Source of the DNA: an uncultured Alphaproteobacteria bacterium
Lineage (GTDB): Bacteria > Pseudomonadota > Alphaproteobacteria > Rhodobacterales > Rhodobacteraceae
NCBI GenBank assembly: GCA_902625475.1
Contig: CACOBR010000001.1
Span: forward strand, 85,587-149,586
Length of the DNA: 64,000 nt
Direction: 5' to 3'
Of the stretch, positions 10,438-19,749 are shown in pieces. The number at the start of each line of letters is the position of its first letter. Positions within the stretch are counted from its first letter, which is position 1. Below the pieces are notes generated by a model that searched no databases, was not told the origin of the DNA, and worked only from the letters and a program-made list of their open reading frames with translations. The translations under genes and the position numbers were made by a program.

Positions 10438-10511
10438 GGTGGATAATTATTCTAATTTAATTGTAGTTTTACAAATTTGTATTTACAGTAATTTTATTTT
10501 ATATAAAAGAA

Positions 10512-11510
10512 ATGTTTGAACTTTCCAAAAGAAGTATTGGTAAAACAAAAGTTGAAATTGATGTTTTAGGACTTGGCTGTGCACCTCTTGGAGGAAATTT
10601 TGTTGACTTAAGTTATAATCAAGCTGCTGAGATAATAAAATTTGCTTTAGATTCAGGTATTAAGTATTTTGATACAGCCCCTTGGTACGGCTTTGGCAGA
10701 TCTGAACGTGTTGTAGGTGACCAACTGAGAAATAGTCAATTTGTAATTTCTAGTAAAGTTGGGCGTATATTAAAACCTGGTGCTGTAGATAATCCATCAA
10801 ATTATGGAATGGTAGATCCATTGCCATTTCATCCAATTTATGATTATTCATATGATGGTATTATGCGATCTTTTGAAGATGGATTGCAAAGATTAGGGTT
10901 GGAGCATATTGATATTCTTTTAGTACATGATATTGGAGAATTTCAACATGGTGAGGAAAATAAAAGATATTTCAAGGACTTATCTGAAACTGGTTACAAA
11001 GCGATGGATGAATTAAGGAATAATGATGTAGTTAAAGCCATAGGATTGGGTGTTAATGAAAACCAAGTTTGCTTAGATGCATTAGAAATAGGTAATTGGG
11101 ATGTTTTCTTATTAGCTGGTCGTTATACTTTATTAGAACAAACACCCCTAGATTCTTTATTTCCAAAGTGTAAAAATGCTGGCACTTCTATTATTTGTGG
11201 GGGACCTTTTAATTCAGGAGTATTAGTTGATAGAGAAATGTGGAATTATGCTAACGCACCAAAAAATGTAGTTGATAAAGTAAAGTCCCTAAAAAAGATT
11301 GCAGAAAATTATAATATACCATTGCCGGCAGCAGCACTTCAATTCCCCTTATTTAACGAAATCATTACATCCGTAATTCCTGGAGCAAGATCTAAAAACG
11401 AGTTTGAACAGATCTTACAATGGTTTAAACTTAAAATTCCCTTTGATTTTTGGAAAGAACTTAGAGCTAAAGAACTTATTCATCATGAAGCTCCTATTGA
11501 TAAAATTTAA
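10512..11510 (+). CDS. Aldo/keto reductase
   Basis: A 332-residue TIM-barrel oxidoreductase. The catalytic set is visible: Asp and Tyr in KYFDTAPWYGFGRSE (about 55-70), Lys in ISSKVGR (about 80) and His in ILLVHDIG (about 136). The general order resembles the D-threo-aldose 1-dehydrogenase/L-fucose dehydrogenase branch, which uses NAD(P)H on sugars or small aldehydes. The end overlaps the next gene by 26 bp, so the two are probably translated from one message. Substrate is not readable. Confidence 0.82.
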   Translation: MFELSKRSIGKTKVEIDVLGLGCAPLGGNFVDLSYNQAAEIIKFALDSGIKYFDTAPWYGFGRSERVVGDQLRNSQFVISSKVGRILKPGAVDNPSNYGMVDPLPFHPIYDYSYDGIMRSFEDGLQRLGLEHIDILLVHDIGEFQHGEENKRYFKDLSETGYKAMDELRNNDVVKAIGLGVNENQVCLDALEIGNWDVFLLAGRYTLLEQTPLDSLFPKCKNAGTSIICGGPFNSGVLVDREMWNYANAPKNVVDKVKSLKKIAENYNIPLPAAALQFPLFNEIITSVIPGARSKNEFEQILQWFKLKIPFDFWKELRAKELIHHEAPIDKI

Positions 11511-14085
11511 AAATTTATTCTCATCTTCTTCTATTTTTTTATTTTTTATTTTTTTTTCTATATGGATATTCCTCTCAGGAAATTTATTAGCATTTACTCA
11601 ATATCCATTTCCTGAAATTAAAAACTATAAACCGTCAGAATATGGTGGTGATCCGCCGACTTGGGGTATCACACAAGATAAAATTGGAAGATTATATTTT
11701 GCAAATTCTTACGGTGTTATCATGTATGATGGTAAATTTTGGCAAAATGTTAAATTAGATGGGGATATACCAGCCAGATCTATAGCATCAGATGAAAAAG
11801 GTAATATTATCGTAGGTGGTGTAGGTAATTTTGGTTTTCTAAAAAGCGATGAAGATGGTAATTTAATTTATCAATCATTTAATCAGTATTTAGAAAATAC
11901 AAATTATAACATCAATGATATTGTTTACGAAACCATACCCTTAAAAGATGGCACGATTTTTTTTCGAATGAAAAATAGTTTATTATTTTTTAAAGATAAA
12001 AAATTTAAAAGTATTAATATTGATAATAAGACTTTTGGTGTTAGTAGATATTTAAATAAATCAATTTATTTAGAACTATCTAATTCAGGATTATTTGAAA
12101 TAATTAATGAAAAATTAGTTCCAGTAGTTGGAGGTGATATCTTTAGTAATAAGTCAATTTCAGGTATTCACTTAACTAAAAATAAGTCACTTTTGGTTTT
12201 TACAAGAAGTTCAGGTGCATATTTACAGAAGGGATCTATATTTACAAAAATAAAAAATCAAGAAATTGATAATATTTCAGTAATTTATAGAACATTTCAA
12301 TTAAAAGAAAATATAGGATTAGCTACTTATGAAGGTATTTTTATAATTGATGATGAATTAAAACTGGTTACTAAGATTAATGAAGAAACTGGTTTAGATG
12401 GAAATAATATCAGGACAATATTTATAGATAAGCAGGGATTATTTTGGGCAGGATTACAATCTGGAATTTCAAAAATTAATATTGATGATAATTTTAAATA
12501 TCTTCCTATTAAAGATTCAAAACTAAATAATTTAGTACATGATGTGATAGTTTTTAATGAAAAGCTCTATGCAGCTACAGATGTTGGGCTTAAAAAATTA
12601 TCAACGAATGAAGACAGGAAACGAGATGAATTTGTCTCAATTGCTCCAGAAAAATTGAATTCTCAAGTTTGGAGTTTAGAAATTTTGGATAATAAACTTT
12701 TCATTGGTTCTAAATCTGGTTTTGGTTTTTTAGATCAAGATGATATGTATCATAATATTTTAAATGAAAAAACTAATGGAAGAATTGTTTACGAAGTAAA
12801 AAAAAGCAAAATTTTTCCAGAAAAATTAATAGTAAATACTGATAAAGGTCTCATCTATCTTGATAGTAATAATTTAAAAAATAGTTATACTATTTTCTCA
12901 AAATCAATAAAACAATTTGTTGAATTAGAAGATACAAATGAAGTATGGATTACAGAATATGGAGAAAATATCTATAAGATTAAATTTTCTAAAAGTGAAT
13001 CATTTAGTAAAATCAAAAAAAAATCAGAAATTTATAATATTAAATCAATTCCTTCTGAAAAGAATTTATTATTTAATTTAAATAATGAATTGTATTTATC
13101 TAATCATCATAAAATATTTAGTTTTAACATTTTCGAAAATAAATTTATTGAAAGCGATCTTTTTAATAAAATACCAAATATTGCAAATAAAGAAATTCTT
13201 GATGTCAAACTCAAGAATAATAATAATTATTGGATTACATTTACTGAGGATTCATACGGAAAAAGAAAAAAGGAATTTTACGAAATTAATTTATCTAATG
13301 ATGATATAATAAAATTGCCTTTTGATAAAATAGAAGATTATTTATATACAGAGTTTCATTTTTTAGATAATTATACTTTAATGTCAGGCCATAAAGGATT
13401 GGTATTAATTGATAAAAGTGGAATTAGTAGTGCTAAAAATTATTCAGATAGTTTAATTTCTAGGATAAATATCAATAATTCTTCAATTTATAATCATGGT
13501 ATTCAAAAGGATTTTTTTGATGAAATTTTTCAAATTAAAAAAGAGTTTTCCCACAATGAAAACAAAGTTTCATTTTCTATTGCATTACCTGATTACTTAA
13601 ATGAAGAAAAAAATAAATTCCGTTATAAATTAGAAGGTTTTGAAAAAGATTTCTCAGATTTCGAAAGAGAAACTAGAATTACTTACACAAATTTGGCACC
13701 TGGATCGTATAATTTTTTAGTTCAAGGTATGAATTCGTTGGGCTTAGTTTCATCTATTAATAATTATGAATTCAATATTAATAAACCATGGTGGCAATCC
13801 ACAACCTTTTATATTGTTCAGTTTATTATAATATCTACATTTTTATTTTTAACTTTATTCTTACGCCGTTCATCTAGAGCAAGCCGCATTGCTACAGCCT
13901 TTACTTTTATGATTATTTTAGGTCTTTTTGAATTATTAAATATACTTATTGACCCATATCTTGAAAATATTTCAAATGGCGTACCTATTTTTTCTATTAC
14001 TTCTAAAGTATTTTTAGGTTTATTGTTACTTCCTATTGAAAAATACATAAGTCGGTTACTTAACAATATATCCCCAATGTCGTAA
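11485..14085 (+). CDS. Membrane-anchored two-component-regulator-type propeller protein without a kinase
   Basis: The start at ATG 11485 gives a clean signal/anchor segment (FLFFIFFSIWIFLSGNLLAF); the ORF-track start at 11404 lies 27 codons upstream inside the reductase gene. About 700 residues of beta-propeller repeats follow (GGDPPTWGITQDKIGRLYFA, GLDGNNIRTIFIDKQGLFW), then a Y_Y_Y-type module (YKLEGFEKDFSDFE...YTNLAPGSYNF, about 730-780). Three hydrophobic helices and a short basic tail end the protein. This is the periplasmic sensor architecture of hybrid two-component systems and of some adenylate/diguanylate cyclases, but no kinase, GGDEF or cyclase domain is attached. It may pass a signal through its membrane helices to a partner. 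Directly after it comes the Hfa/curli-like operon. Confidence 0.72.
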   Translation: MKLLLIKFKNLFSSSSIFLFFIFFSIWIFLSGNLLAFTQYPFPEIKNYKPSEYGGDPPTWGITQDKIGRLYFANSYGVIMYDGKFWQNVKLDGDIPARSIASDEKGNIIVGGVGNFGFLKSDEDGNLIYQSFNQYLENTNYNINDIVYETIPLKDGTIFFRMKNSLLFFKDKKFKSINIDNKTFGVSRYLNKSIYLELSNSGLFEIINEKLVPVVGGDIFSNKSISGIHLTKNKSLLVFTRSSGAYLQKGSIFTKIKNQEIDNISVIYRTFQLKENIGLATYEGIFIIDDELKLVTKINEETGLDGNNIRTIFIDKQGLFWAGLQSGISKINIDDNFKYLPIKDSKLNNLVHDVIVFNEKLYAATDVGLKKLSTNEDRKRDEFVSIAPEKLNSQVWSLEILDNKLFIGSKSGFGFLDQDDMYHNILNEKTNGRIVYEVKKSKIFPEKLIVNTDKGLIYLDSNNLKNSYTIFSKSIKQFVELEDTNEVWITEYGENIYKIKFSKSESFSKIKKKSEIYNIKSIPSEKNLLFNLNNELYLSNHHKIFSFNIFENKFIESDLFNKIPNIANKEILDVKLKNNNNYWITFTEDSYGKRKKEFYEINLSNDDIIKLPFDKIEDYLYTEFHFLDNYTLMSGHKGLVLIDKSGISSAKNYSDSLISRININNSSIYNHGIQKDFFDEIFQIKKEFSHNENKVSFSIALPDYLNEEKNKFRYKLEGFEKDFSDFERETRITYTNLAPGSYNFLVQGMNSLGLVSSINNYEFNINKPWWQSTTFYIVQFIIISTFLFLTLFLRRSSRASRIATAFTFMIILGLFELLNILIDPYLENISNGVPIFSITSKVFLGLLLLPIEKYISRLLNNISPMS

Positions 14086-14168
14086 ATAACTTTGAACTTG
14101 TAAAAGTAGACTTTAAACTAAAGAAATGTTATAAAGACACATAAATCATCAATACAGGCGATTACATT

Positions 14169-14519
14169 ATGAAAAAATTTTTAAATTTTACTTTTTATGT
14201 CTTTATTTTATCGGTTATTTCATCGTTTTCTTTAATGGCAAAAGAACCACCAAAAATTGGTGGAAAGGCCACAATTTCTGTTACGGTAGGTCAAGCTGGA
14301 ATTATTAATCTTGGTGCGGCTGGGGAAGGTAAATCCTCTGCAAAACAAGCAGTTGGATCCGTTTTACAAGGAAATATTTCGGGGGGGCTTGATATATCTG
14401 TAAATACAAGTCAGGGAGCTATAATCAATGTAGGTGCAGGTGCTGCTGGAGTAGCCTTTTCTTGTCAAGAAGTTGGTACTATAGGCGACAATTGTGATGA
14501 AAACTCAGTTATCCCTTAG
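14169..14519 (+). CDS. Small exported curlin/HfaA-like protein
   Basis: A 116-residue protein with a clear signal peptide (cleavage likely after SLMA). The mature part is rich in Gly, Ala, Ser and Asn and shows two similar units: ISVTVGQAGIINLGAAGEG...AKQAVGSV and ISVNTSQGAIINVGAGAAG...SCQEVGTI. The alternating hydrophobic strands ending in a conserved Gln-x-(Val/Ile)-Gly are also the building block of the large repeat protein four genes downstream. This suggests a secreted fibre or amyloid-type subunit, as for CsgA/B or HfaA. It heads a six-gene same-strand run. Family assignment rests on composition and context. Confidence 0.6.
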   Translation: MKKFLNFTFYVFILSVISSFSLMAKEPPKIGGKATISVTVGQAGIINLGAAGEGKSSAKQAVGSVLQGNISGGLDISVNTSQGAIINVGAGAAGVAFSCQEVGTIGDNCDENSVIP

Positions 14520-14844
14520 ATTATTTAATCCTACATTTTTGTTTTTTTTAATATCTATTCTTTTTAGCCATAAAGCAGTAGCAATTATGTCAGATACAGG
14601 TAATGCTATATCTTTAGCAAATCAGGCCAAAGGGAATGTAGAAGGTGTGGATAAAAAATATACTCATAAAGCGAGAAAAAGTATGATTCAAAGCCGTCGA
14701 AATAGTCCTTTAACTGCACAAACTTCTGCCACTTGCGGTGGTGTAGCTATAGGAAATGTTACTCCTGATTTAGGTGATCATCGTCAGCATAATACAGTCG
14801 TTATAATAAGAGGTCACATTATTAATACTAATAATAAGTGTTAA
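14497..14844 (+). CDS. Small exported protein of the Hfa/curli-like operon
   Basis: About 115 residues from ATG 14497 (GTG 14494 is the track start), overlapping the previous gene by 23 bp. It has a signal peptide (FNPTFLFFLISILFSHKAVA) and a mature ~90-residue domain with two cysteines and the strand pair GGVAIGNVTP / NTVVIIRGHIINTNNKC. The GxxIGNV strand resembles those in neighbouring fibre-like proteins. It could be a minor subunit or nucleator. No family recognised. Confidence 0.55.
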   Translation: MKTQLSLRLFNPTFLFFLISILFSHKAVAIMSDTGNAISLANQAKGNVEGVDKKYTHKARKSMIQSRRNSPLTAQTSATCGGVAIGNVTPDLGDHRQHNTVVIIRGHIINTNNKC

Positions 14845-14890
14845 TTTTTTTAAGACCCAGTTCTTCCTAATTTAAATAAAGAGCAGTAAA

Positions 14891-16105
14891 ATGAAAAAAA
14901 TAACTTTTAGAGTATTTTCTTATTCCATTTGGGTGTTTGTTTTAGGTTTGTCAGCTTGTTCACTTACAAAACCAAAACCTAATGCCTCGGTTATGATTGA
15001 TAATCCTACTTCTATTGCAAAATCTAAAATAACCAATTTTAATGAAGCGCTGGTTTGTATGGATAGCTTATTATTAATGCAAAAGGTTCAACCAGTTTAT
15101 GTAATGGCTCAGGATATTAATAATTATACAAGTGATAGATCGTTGAGTTCTGGTGGAGTTGAAATGCTTATTACTACCATCAATCAAATGACGCAAAGGT
15201 CACGTGCTATTCGTTTTCATAATTTTAATTCTCAATTATCAGACGTGTTTACCATGGCCAAAAGTCACCCGGAATATAAAACTATGAGAACTCCTGATTT
15301 TTTTATAAGGGGAGGTATTACTCAGCATAATAAGAATGCATGGAGTGGGCAAAGTGGAGCAGGAGCAAGTACTCAATTTACCAAAACAATAATAGACGAT
15401 GGTGATGGGGAAGAAGGCACTCAAACAGAAACAGAAGATTTAACTGGTAGTTTTTCTAGTAGTAGAACTTTAGGATCTGTGACGCTGGACTTAAGTGTTG
15501 GTTCGGTCGCAACTATGTTATCTTTGCCAGGAATTTATTCAGCAAATACATTGGCCTTATATAACTCAACTGGAAGTGCCATTACTGGGGACCTTTCTAT
15601 GGCTAAACTTGGCTTAAGTTATTCTTATAGTAATAATACTAGTCAAGATTTTAATGATGTTTATAGAGCTCTAATTCAGGTAGGAACAATTGAATTAATT
15701 GGAAAGTTGCAGAAAGTACCCTATTGGCGTTGTTTATCAAATGCTGGAATGAATGATGCCAGAATGGCAGCGTTAAAAAAGGAATGGGTCAAAGTATTAA
15801 AGCATAAAAATAAAAAAGTTGATCTTTTAGCTCAAAAAGCGTTGAAAGACACTGGTTTTTACAAAGGTAAAATTACAGGGAACAAAAATGAACCCTATCT
15901 AAAGGCACTTCAAGAGTACCAAAAAATCATGAATATTATGACAACTGGTGTGATGGATTTTGATACATTTCGTATGATGAATAATTATTCGCCGTCAAAA
16001 AAATCTGCAAATATTTCTTGGTGGGAATCAGCCTCTGCAGGTGCTAATATGGGAAATATCCCATATGGGGTAACTACATCCATTAAAGTTGCAAAAGGTG
16101 AATAA
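14891..16105 (+). CDS. CsgG/HfaB-like outer-membrane secretion lipoprotein with C-terminal peptidoglycan-binding-like region
   Basis: A 404-residue lipoprotein; the lipobox is LGLSACS (Cys about residue 23). The N-terminal ~270 residues follow CsgG/HfaB: a conserved early cysteine (NEALVCMDSLL), a region with ITTINQMTQRSRAIRF and a C-terminal strand set ending at WRCL. CsgG-type proteins form nonameric outer-membrane pores that export curli or holdfast-anchor subunits. Residues about 310-365 (LAQKALKDTGFYKGKITG... TTGVMDFDTF) resemble a PG_binding_1 fold, an extra module not present in E. coli CsgG. Neighbours on both sides are exported Gly/Asn-rich proteins, matching the hfaA-hfaB-hfaD arrangement. 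Confidence 0.65.
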   Translation: MKKITFRVFSYSIWVFVLGLSACSLTKPKPNASVMIDNPTSIAKSKITNFNEALVCMDSLLLMQKVQPVYVMAQDINNYTSDRSLSSGGVEMLITTINQMTQRSRAIRFHNFNSQLSDVFTMAKSHPEYKTMRTPDFFIRGGITQHNKNAWSGQSGAGASTQFTKTIIDDGDGEEGTQTETEDLTGSFSSSRTLGSVTLDLSVGSVATMLSLPGIYSANTLALYNSTGSAITGDLSMAKLGLSYSYSNNTSQDFNDVYRALIQVGTIELIGKLQKVPYWRCLSNAGMNDARMAALKKEWVKVLKHKNKKVDLLAQKALKDTGFYKGKITGNKNEPYLKALQEYQKIMNIMTTGVMDFDTFRMMNNYSPSKKSANISWWESASAGANMGNIPYGVTTSIKVAKGE

Positions 16106-16107
16106 TT

Positions 16108-18501
16108 ATTAAAATTAAATTAAAAATTATAGTTTTAACAATATTACTTTTTTTCACTCAGCCCTCTTTTGCAGAGGTTAAATCGACTGTGACTGTAAAA
16201 GAAGGCGCAATTGTCAATTTTGGTTTGGCAGGATTGAGTGCTGCTTCTTCTATACAACGCATAGGGGATGTATCAGGTAAACAAATTTCTAATTCAGAGT
16301 CTACTGTAATTTCTAACGTTCTTGGAAATGCATCGGTTTCGATAGGAAGTGTTGGTATTAATTCAAAAAGTTCATCAAATAATTCAAAATCTGGTACTAT
16401 ATCAACTGTAAAAACGATCCAAAAAATTGGAGACCTTGATGCAAAAAATTTGTTAGGTTCAAGTTCAGTTGAATCTAACATTAAAGTAGCTGTAAATGCG
16501 AATGCTACAGTTTTAGGTGGCACATCAGGATCAGTTTTGCAAAACTTATCTTCTTTATCTGCCAATGATTTAAGTGGAGATTCAAGTACTGTCAAAGCTA
16601 ATACTGTTATTAATGTCTCAGGAAAGTTAGGTGGAGTTGGCACTACTATACAAAATGTTGGGGATATTAATGTAAAAAATAGTGCTACTGGATCTAAAGT
16701 TAAAGCAACATTAGAGGATGCAGTCAATGTTGGAGTTTCGGTACTTGGAAATACCAGTTCAGAACAAGATATTGCTGTTATAAAGTCAAATAAAAGCCAA
16801 ACTGATCAAATAGAATTCAAAGGTAAAAATATTACTAATGTTGGGGCAGGTATTGCAAATGATGCTATTGCTCGTCAAGAACTTGCTGTGATTGAGGGTA
16901 ATGATACTTCAAATAATAAAGTTAAAATTAAAACTGGGACTATTACAAATGTAGCAGGTGCATTAGGTTCTTATGCAAATACTACTCAAGAAATAGGTGT
17001 AATTAATTACGCTACTACTAATGGTAATTCTGAAGGTAATCTTATAGATCTTAAAATTAAAAATGGAGTAACGAATGTAGCAGCAAGTATTTTAGGTAAA
17101 TCAAATGCTGAACAAGATATTGGAGTTATGAATTCTAAGAAAATAGAGAATTCACAAATTAAATTAAATGTTAATAAAATTGCAAATATTGGGGCCAGCG
17201 TTTTGGGAGCAGCAGATGCTATCCAAAAAGTTGGAAGCATTTCATCAAAAAATCAAGCAGATCAAGTTACTATTAATTTAAAAAAAATTACCAATATTAC
17301 TGCTGCAGCTGTAGGAGTTACTGGTACGGGGTCTGTTGAACAAAATATTGGTGTAGTAACGGGTAATATAGATAAAAAAGATAAAATTGAAATTTCAACT
17401 AATCAAATATCAGGAACCGGTGTTGGTTTTGCTGCAGCTAAAGGAGAGGGTATTGAAAATATTGGCGTGATAAGTGCCACAAATGCAGTTAATGACAGCA
17501 TTTCAATTCAAACTAATGATGTTTCAACCATTGCAGTTGGGTTAAATTCAAAATCCTTAATTGAAATTGGAAGTATTAAAGGTCAAAAAATTTCTAATCA
17601 GACTATCAATATAATAACAGGTAATCTAAAGGCAGAATCTTATGGTTGGGATACAAGTGCTGATATTAAATTAGGAGTTTCAGAAAATAAGCAGCAAACG
17701 ACTTTAACAATAGAAACTAAAAATATTGAGGACCTAGCAATTGGAAAAAATTCATACGCTGATGTTATTATTGGTGAAATTTATGGAAGTGGTAAGGTAG
17801 AGGAAACTATACACACAGGCAGCATTACGAATGAATCAATAGCAATTGATGGAAGAGTTAATGTAGAAATTGGCAATGTTAGTTCAGGAAATAAAAGTCA
17901 TGTAAAATCTACCATAACAACTGGGAATATTAATAACAAATTATATGGTGGTGCCGATGGTGCAAATACCATGATAAAGATTGGTAATGTATATGGTAAT
18001 TCCAAAGGGGAAAATATTATAGATATAAAAACTGGGAATATTAAAAGTGAAGTTTATGCGTCTTGGGATTATAATAGCGGGGTGTATATTGGAAATATAA
18101 ACAATGTTAATGGAGCAAATGTAAAAGTTACTCATGAAGGCAACATTACTTCAGAAGCTGCAGTATGTATAAAAGGAATAGGATGTTTTACAGAACTATT
18201 GGGTGAAAAAAATTGTGTTTCAATTGGAAATGTTGGAATGAGTTCACATTGTAATAATGAAAGTTTCATTGCTACAGCAAAACATGCACTAGTAGAAGAA
18301 GCTAAAAAAATCTATAAAGGTGTAAAAAAAGGTATACAAACTGTAGAACATACTGCTGTTACAGTTGAAAAAGCAGTTGTAAAAGAAACGAAAAAAGTAA
18401 CAAAAGCTGTTACTAATGAGGCTTCAAAAATTGAAAAAGGAATATCTAATGAAGCTTCAAAACTTGGTAAAGGATTTTTACATATATTTGGAGGAAAATA
18501 A
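16108..18501 (+). CDS. Large exported repeat protein (HfaD-like) with a probable ATT start
   Basis: The track starts at ATG/GTG-type 16189, but the same frame is open upstream to a TGA at 16099-16101. The added codons encode a perfect signal peptide (IKIKLKIIVLTILLFFTQPSFA). There is no ATG, GTG or TTG in that stretch, so the best start is ATT 16108 (or 16105), about 7 bp after AAGGTG. The mature protein (about 770 residues) has roughly eleven repeats of ~45 residues, each with an (A/S/T)xQ-x-(I/V)-G-x-(I/V) strand such as AEQDIGVMN and AIQKVGSIS. A lysine-rich helical tail with VEK/VKE repeats ends the protein. It would be the major surface polymer or adhesin exported by the CsgG-like pore just upstream. 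Confidence 0.65.
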   Translation: MKIKLKIIVLTILLFFTQPSFAEVKSTVTVKEGAIVNFGLAGLSAASSIQRIGDVSGKQISNSESTVISNVLGNASVSIGSVGINSKSSSNNSKSGTISTVKTIQKIGDLDAKNLLGSSSVESNIKVAVNANATVLGGTSGSVLQNLSSLSANDLSGDSSTVKANTVINVSGKLGGVGTTIQNVGDINVKNSATGSKVKATLEDAVNVGVSVLGNTSSEQDIAVIKSNKSQTDQIEFKGKNITNVGAGIANDAIARQELAVIEGNDTSNNKVKIKTGTITNVAGALGSYANTTQEIGVINYATTNGNSEGNLIDLKIKNGVTNVAASILGKSNAEQDIGVMNSKKIENSQIKLNVNKIANIGASVLGAADAIQKVGSISSKNQADQVTINLKKITNITAAAVGVTGTGSVEQNIGVVTGNIDKKDKIEISTNQISGTGVGFAAAKGEGIENIGVISATNAVNDSISIQTNDVSTIAVGLNSKSLIEIGSIKGQKISNQTINIITGNLKAESYGWDTSADIKLGVSENKQQTTLTIETKNIEDLAIGKNSYADVIIGEIYGSGKVEETIHTGSITNESIAIDGRVNVEIGNVSSGNKSHVKSTITTGNINNKLYGGADGANTMIKIGNVYGNSKGENIIDIKTGNIKSEVYASWDYNSGVYIGNINNVNGANVKVTHEGNITSEAAVCIKGIGCFTELLGEKNCVSIGNVGMSSHCNNESFIATAKHALVEEAKKIYKGVKKGIQTVEHTAVTVEKAVVKETKKVTKAVTNEASKIEKGISNEASKLGKGFLHIFGGK

Positions 18502-18502
18502 T

Positions 18503-19030
18503 ATGAAAAATATTTTTAAAAATTTTAAAAAAATGAATTACTATTTTTTGACTCTTTTTTTGTTATTAAACACTAATTTTTCTTTTGCAGAAATAAAATT
18601 AGGAAATGATAAATCCAGAGCAGTTTCTGAATATGTTATGATTGAAGTCTTTGATAGCCATGGTATTGAAACTGAAAGACATAAAGACATTACGGGTGAT
18701 CCTCATTTAGTTTTTAAAACTAAAACAGTGGCTGATAATATAGCCATTTTTTTTGATGGTTGTGGTACTGTAGGTTGTGAAGAAGTTACTTTATATGCTG
18801 ATTTTGGTATCAGAAGTAAAGCTACATTAGAACTTTTAAATGATTGGAACCATATAGGTAATAGATTTAGATCTACTGCATTTAAATCAGGACCAGCTAC
18901 GGATCCTGATGGAAATGTAGGTATTTCAATGCATTTAAGTATGCATTCAAATTCAGACATAGAAAATTTAAAATTTTTAACAGCCTTATTCTTAGTTGAA
19001 GTTGAAATGTTTTATTCACAAATTAAATAA
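18503..19030 (+). CDS. Exported protein of the Hfa/curli-like operon
   Basis: The ATG at 18503, 1 bp after the repeat-protein stop and 7 bp after GGAGG-like GAGGAAAA, is the correct start; the track start at 18416 lies inside the previous gene. The protein has 175 residues with a signal peptide (YFLTLFLLLNTNFSFA) and a compact mature domain with two nearby cysteines (DGCGTVGCEEVTL) that may form a disulfide. No family recognised. A chaperone or accessory role in the periplasm is plausible from the operon position. Confidence 0.6.
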   Translation: MKNIFKNFKKMNYYFLTLFLLLNTNFSFAEIKLGNDKSRAVSEYVMIEVFDSHGIETERHKDITGDPHLVFKTKTVADNIAIFFDGCGTVGCEEVTLYADFGIRSKATLELLNDWNHIGNRFRSTAFKSGPATDPDGNVGISMHLSMHSNSDIENLKFLTALFLVEVEMFYSQIK

Positions 19031-19036
19031 TTTTGT

Positions 19037-19690
19037 ATGTTAAATAAATTACTTAATTTATTGGTTATATTTTGTTTTTTTACTTTATCTAATTGTAATT
19101 TAGATGAATCACAGATAGTTTTAGATGACTATGATCTTAGTAGGGTATCTAGCAATGTTAACTTTATAAATGAGGATAAAAAACTTAATTTAGGGATTAA
19201 AAAACTTAAAATCAAAGAAGGTAAGCTCTACCAATACAACAATCCTGATGAAGTATTATCAATCAAAGAAATTTCAAATACATATGTAACTTGGAATAGT
19301 AATCTTGGGCACGAATATGTTACAGTCTTAAATCCTTTTATTCCTGCTGTGACATGGTATGAAAATATAAATTCTATTGTTGGAAGAAGAATTATAACAG
19401 ATGTTAGAGGCAAACTTTTTCCTCTCAAAGAAAATCAAAAAATTACTTTTATTGTTGATGGAATAGGTATGAGTGGTACAAGTAGCTGGCGAAGTAAATG
19501 GTCCTGTCTAGTTATTGAGAAAACAAAAATACAACTTTGGGATGAAGAAGAGGTTTGGAAAGTAATTTGTTCAAGCAATACAGGAAAATCCATTACTCAA
19601 TTTTTCTCTGAAGATTTAGATGTTATAGTTAGGACTATAACCATAGACCAAGGTAATAAAGTTCAAAGAGATTTAGTTGCTATGCAGTAA
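19037..19690 (+). CDS. Predicted lipoprotein closing the Hfa/curli-like operon
   Basis: A 217-residue protein starting 6 bp after the previous stop. The signal peptide ends in a lipobox-like FFTLSNCNLDES (Cys about residue 21). The mature domain is beta-rich with two further cysteines (KWSCLVIE and WKVICSS). Tight spacing shows it belongs to the same transcript as the CsgG-like pore and repeat protein, so it may be a periplasmic/outer-membrane accessory factor like CsgE/F in function. That analogy is inferred, as no sequence similarity was recognised. Confidence 0.55.
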   Translation: MLNKLLNLLVIFCFFTLSNCNLDESQIVLDDYDLSRVSSNVNFINEDKKLNLGIKKLKIKEGKLYQYNNPDEVLSIKEISNTYVTWNSNLGHEYVTVLNPFIPAVTWYENINSIVGRRIITDVRGKLFPLKENQKITFIVDGIGMSGTSSWRSKWSCLVIEKTKIQLWDEEEVWKVICSSNTGKSITQFFSEDLDVIVRTITIDQGNKVQRDLVAMQ

Positions 19691-19749
19691 ATTTTAGCGT
19701 AATTACCTATATTTATTATAGTGTTTTTATTTTAGACTAACTAAATCTT

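Noticed and set aside
16158-16727. 189-aa minus-strand ORF opposite the repeat protein
   Set aside because: Antisense shadow of a Gly/Ser/Val-rich repeat; the plus frame has a signal peptide and regular repeats.
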